From: DATMNI01 sp035570275
GTDB taxonomy: Bacteria > Acidobacteriota > Terriglobia > Bryobacterales > Bryobacteraceae
Length of the DNA stretch: 16,607 nucleotides
Direction: 5' to 3'
Assembly: GCA_035570275.1 (NCBI GenBank)
Contig: DATMNI010000306.1
Span: 1 to 16,607 of the forward strand
The position numbers and the translations under genes were made by a program. Shown piece after piece: positions 14,098-16,607 of the stretch. Each line of letters begins with the position of its first letter. Position 1 is the stretch's first letter. A model generated the notes under the pieces. That model saw nothing but the letters and a program-made list of their open reading frames with translations, did not search any database and had not been told where the DNA came from.

Positions 14098-14179
14098 ACC
14101 ACTCCCTTACGGTCGTGGCTCCGATTGGAATGCCGCGTGTTTGCAGGGGCTTACAGAGCCGCGACCGTTAGGGAGCGGT
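14098..14179. repeat. REP-like inverted repeat pair
   Basis: Two 23-base arms (14098-14120 and 14157-14179) are reverse complements with three mismatches, separated by 36 bases. The core on the right arm is gcgaccgttagggagcgg. A broken relative lies in the ATPase gene at 8400-8438. Such paired arms are typical of BIME/REPIN-type elements spread by RAYT transposases; no RAYT gene is in the window. Confidence 0.8.
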
Positions 14180-14192
14180 CCGCGGGGACCAA

Positions 14193-14350
14193 GTGCCCCC
14201 AGTTCGGTTACGCACCTTGAATGAACACGCGGTGGAATATCTGGTTGCAGGTGGGTACGCGGTCATGAAGACACCGAACCCCGGTTCACGAAGGATCTCG
14301 ATGTGTGGGTTCGGAATTCCCCCGCGAATGCCGCACGGGTTATCGCGCCG
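14193..14350 (+). pseudogene. Frameshifted, truncated nucleotidyltransferase relic
   Basis: Frame one from the GTG at 14193 gives TLNEHAVEYLVAGGYAVMK. A one-base loss after the codon ending at 14270 shifts the frame, and from 14273 the sequence continues TEPRFTKDLDVWVRNSPANA then ARVIA. Joined, this is the start of a small MNT-type nucleotidyltransferase: the GGYAV strand and the KDLDVWV catalytic Asp-x-Asp. The similarity ends abruptly just before the stop codon of the convergent oxidoreductase (14356), so most of the gene is gone. MNT proteins of this size often belong to toxin-antitoxin-like modules, but no HEPN partner is seen. A REP-like arm ends 13 bases upstream. Confidence 0.75.
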
Positions 14351-14355
14351 CCGCC

Positions 14356-15486
14356 TTATCTCCCGAGCGGCAGCTTGATCGCCCGCCCCTGCTGGATCGA
14401 TTGCCTGGCCGCTTCGATGATCTCCACCACGCCGGTGTTGATATCAAGCGCGGTGATGCCCTCGATCGGTTTGTTGTTCTTCACCGCGTCCACCATGAAC
14501 GCGATCGGGTCGGCCTGCTCGGGCGCCAGCGGAGTGAGCGGCAGTTCCTTCGTCTCCCGGCCGCGGCGCAGTTCCACTTTCTGCTGTGTCATGTAGATGC
14601 TGCCGCGGGTGAGGCTGCCATCGGGCGCGGTGGTGGAACCGAAAACCTCCAGGTCCTGGAAACTGCGCGGCAGATCCCAACTGCCTTCGAAGATGTTGAT
14701 TCCGGTTTTGTAGTGCAGCGCCAGCATGGCGGAATCCTCCACTTTCGGGAAAGTCTCCGGCCTTAGATGAATGGCCTCGGCGTAAACGGTTTCCGGTTTC
14801 CCCATATACCAGAGCGACCACAGGGCGTTGTAGCAACCGAAATCCACCAACGCGCCGGCGCCGTTCTTTACCGGGTCGGTGAGCCAGTCGAAGAAGTATT
14901 TTCCGGGTCCGGTCGAGCCCGGGCCGCCGTGGCCCACAATGCCGTGAAGCCGCCAGGGCTTGCCGATGGCGCCCTTATCCACCTCCTGTTTGGCCAGCGT
15001 GTTGGCCGCCCACCAGGCCATCTGGTAGTTGCACATCACCTTGACGTTGTACTTCGCGGCCAGGTCAACCATCGCCAGCGCGTCCTTATAAGTGGACGCC
15101 AGGGGCTTCTCGAAAATCATATGAATGTGCCGCGGCGCGCACTCTTTGAGAATCTCCAGGTGGCGGTTATTCTCCACGAAAGCCCAGACGATGTCGGGTT
15201 TGGTCTCGTCCAGCATCTTCTTGTAGTTGTCGAAGAAGGGGATATCTTTGGCGCCGCGGCCCTTGGCTTCGGCGACCAGTTCGGGAATGGTCTCCGCGAT
15301 GCCCACCAGCTTCACTTGTTCACTGCGCACCATGCGCGGCAGTTGCCCGCCGTAGTGCGAGTGCACCAGTCCGATGATGGCGATCTTATAGGGTTGTGCC
15401 CGTGCCGGCAGCGCGGCGAGGAAGACAAAGGCGGCGGCTGTCCGCCAGGATTTCAACAGGTGCTGAAACAGGGCCTTATACAACAT
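14356..15486 (-). CDS. Secreted Gfo/Idh/MocA-family oxidoreductase
   Basis: A 376-residue protein. Residues about 10-31 (LLKSWRTAAAFVFLAALPARA) are a Sec-type signal peptide with an ARA-Q cleavage site and no twin arginine. The N-terminal Rossmann-like strand is YKIAIIGLVHSHYGG (33-47), where the usual GxGxxG is replaced. The family hallmark EKP is at 126-128, and DFGCYN (215-220) sits at the place of the substrate-side DxGxH-type motif. The family uses NAD(P) to oxidise or reduce sugars, inositols and related compounds; the altered nucleotide loop suggests a distinct subfamily. It follows the 2-hydroxyacid dehydrogenase after four bases (TGAGGCCATG), so the two are co-transcribed and probably coupled. 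Substrate not assignable. Confidence 0.9.
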   Translation of the reverse strand: MLYKALFQHLLKSWRTAAAFVFLAALPARAQPYKIAIIGLVHSHYGGQLPRMVRSEQVKLVGIAETIPELVAEAKGRGAKDIPFFDNYKKMLDETKPDIVWAFVENNRHLEILKECAPRHIHMIFEKPLASTYKDALAMVDLAAKYNVKVMCNYQMAWWAANTLAKQEVDKGAIGKPWRLHGIVGHGGPGSTGPGKYFFDWLTDPVKNGAGALVDFGCYNALWSLWYMGKPETVYAEAIHLRPETFPKVEDSAMLALHYKTGINIFEGSWDLPRSFQDLEVFGSTTAPDGSLTRGSIYMTQQKVELRRGRETKELPLTPLAPEQADPIAFMVDAVKNNKPIEGITALDINTGVVEIIEAARQSIQQGRAIKLPLGR

Positions 15487-15490
15487 GGCC

Positions 15491-16450
15491 TCATGCTAAC
15501 ACCACGTGCGAGGGGCGGCCAGCCAGGAAGTCCCAGATGTTCTCTACCGACATCCGCAGCCCGGCCTCCAGCGCCTCCGGGGTGATTCCGGCATTGTGCG
15601 GCGTGATCGCCACGTTGGGCAGATGCGTGATCGGATGGTTCGGCGGCAGCGGTTCGGTGGTGAAAACGTCCAGGCCCGCGCCCGCGATGGCGCCGCTCGA
15701 TAGAGCCTCAATCATGGCGGCTTCGTTGACGATGGCGCCGCGCGCGGTGTTGATCAGGATCGCGTTCTTCTTCATGAGCGCGAACTGTGGCGCGCCGATG
15801 AAGTCGACGGTTTCGGGCGAGAGGCGCAGGTGCAGGCTGACGGCATCGCTGGTACGATAAAGTTCCTCCAACTCCACGAGTGTCACGCCGGGCATCGGCT
15901 TCGGGTGCATGGTCCACGCGATCACACGCATCCCGATACCGCCGGCGAGGCGCGCGAACTGCCGCCCGATCGCGCCCAGCCCGATAATGCCGCAAGTCTT
16001 GCCGTACAACTCCACCGACTGGCCGCGTGGCCACTGGCCTCCACGGGTGGCCGCGTCCATCTGGGGCAGACGGCGCGCCACTGCCAGCAGCAGAGCCAGC
16101 GCATGCTCGGCGATCGAAATGGCCGAGACCCCCGGAGTGTTGGTGATCATGACGCCGTGTCGCGCCGCCGCCGGGAGATCGACGTGGTCGGTGCCGGTGC
16201 CCCAAACCGACACCAGCCGCAGCTTTGGACAGGCCGCGAAGACGGCTGCGGTGAATTTGCACGAGGAGCGGATGTTCAGCACCACCTCGGCGGCGGTGAT
16301 CCGTTCGATCAGGCGTTCTTCGGAGCCGGGCAGGGTATTGTGGTAGTCCAGTTGGGCCCGGGCCTGCAGGATGGGCCACGCGCCGCTGGCGGCAAGCACG
16401 GGAGGGGCGTCATCGGGAATCGAGATCTGGGTCATCGGTTGTCTCAACAT
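15491..16450 (-). CDS. D-isomer-specific 2-hydroxyacid dehydrogenase
   Basis: A 319-residue NAD-dependent dehydrogenase of the SerA/GyaR/glyoxylate-reductase superfamily, cytoplasmic. The nucleotide-binding loop GLGAIG is at 157-162. The catalytic residues are all present: Arg237 in NTARGAIV, Glu266 in TTEPLP and His285 in TPHNAG. TGTDHVDLPAAARHGV (85-100) and the AEHALALLLAVARRLP helix (114-129) are typical. There is no C-terminal ACT domain, so it is the short form rather than long phosphoglycerate dehydrogenase. The start is ATG at 16450; an ATG five codons in (16435), with TGAGA about six bases before it, is at least as good. It is the first gene of the two-gene operon with the secreted oxidoreductase. 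The exact 2-oxoacid cannot be told. Confidence 0.93.
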   Translation of the reverse strand: MLRQPMTQISIPDDAPPVLAASGAWPILQARAQLDYHNTLPGSEERLIERITAAEVVLNIRSSCKFTAAVFAACPKLRLVSVWGTGTDHVDLPAAARHGVMITNTPGVSAISIAEHALALLLAVARRLPQMDAATRGGQWPRGQSVELYGKTCGIIGLGAIGRQFARLAGGIGMRVIAWTMHPKPMPGVTLVELEELYRTSDAVSLHLRLSPETVDFIGAPQFALMKKNAILINTARGAIVNEAAMIEALSSGAIAGAGLDVFTTEPLPPNHPITHLPNVAITPHNAGITPEALEAGLRMSVENIWDFLAGRPSHVVLA

Positions 16451-16515
16451 TGTAATGTAACCAGTGTGCTCCTAAGGAACTCGCTGCAAGTTATTGATAA
16501 TACGAGAGTCCAAAA

Positions 16516-16607
16516 ATGGCTTTGCTGAATAATTTCGCCGACAGAGACCCGGCCAAGTTCCTCTCCGGTATGGACCCGCGCCACGCGGGCGCTTTGCTTG
16601 TGGGGCA
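16516..16607 (+). CDS. Start of an unidentified gene, cut by the right edge
   Basis: An open frame of 30 codons from an ATG at 16516, preceded by GAGAG seven bases upstream and by a 65-base divergent gap to the dehydrogenase gene. It begins MALLNNFADRDPAKFLSG, then MDPRHAGALLVG. The Asp-Pro-rich, Met-Asp-Pro-Arg-containing start is faintly like helical N-domains that count MDP repeats (MgtE N or FliG-like), but this is too short to assign. The gap contains a candidate -10 (gataat at 16496-16501) without a clear -35. Confidence 0.55.
   Translation, partial: MALLNNFADRDPAKFLSGMDPRHAGALLVG

Noticed and set aside
16435..16501. Possible leaderless promoter (TACAAT on the minus strand) for the dehydrogenase
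   Set aside because: No matching -35 at normal spacing, and the hexamer overlaps the annotated ATG; the evidence is too thin to list.

Overview
The window is GC-rich and reads like the chromosome of an acidobacterium, most likely of the Bryobacterales / Candidatus Solibacter type. The grounds are the ECF sigma factor paired with a FecR-domain protein, the TonB-C fusion protein, the secreted Gfo/Idh/MocA oxidoreductase, and several families of short palindromic intergenic repeats. This placement is inference from recalled families; no 16S, tRNA or other taxonomic marker is present.

Region 1 (1-9656, minus strand) looks like one long transcription unit read right to left. It runs: a HIT-fold protein (9656-9294), the two ATPases of a peptide/nickel-type ABC importer (9247-8462 and 8462-7617), its two permeases (7620-6640 and 6329-5292), its solute-binding protein (5165-3405), an ECF-type sigma factor (3408-2836), and a large TPR-CHAT protein (2836 to beyond the left edge). 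Most junctions overlap by 1 or 4 bases (TAATG, ATGA, ATGA, TGATG). A complete peptide importer therefore appears translationally coupled to a sigma factor and a CHAT-family protease-like protein, which is the most interesting arrangement here. The permease-permease junction carries a 203-bp tandem duplication that holds a second family of palindromic repeat.

Region 2 (9660-12400, plus strand) has a small exported protein of unknown function, then an ECF sigma factor overlapping a single-pass FecR-domain protein. This sigma-FecR pair is bracketed by inverted copies of another palindromic element (10271-10411 and 11964-12080).

Region 3 (12393-13961, plus strand) encodes an unusual fusion: an N-terminal JAB/MPN-like domain lacking the metal-binding His-x-His, an acidic linker, one membrane segment, and a C-terminal TonB domain.

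Region 4 (13962-14355) lies between convergent genes. It holds a strong hairpin, a REP-like inverted repeat and a frameshifted, truncated nucleotidyltransferase relic.

Region 5 (14356-16450, minus strand) is a two-gene operon: a D-isomer 2-hydroxyacid dehydrogenase followed by a secreted Gfo/Idh/MocA oxidoreductase. A divergent plus-strand gene begins at 16516 and runs off the right edge. No rRNA, tRNA, CRISPR array, transposase or phage gene was seen.
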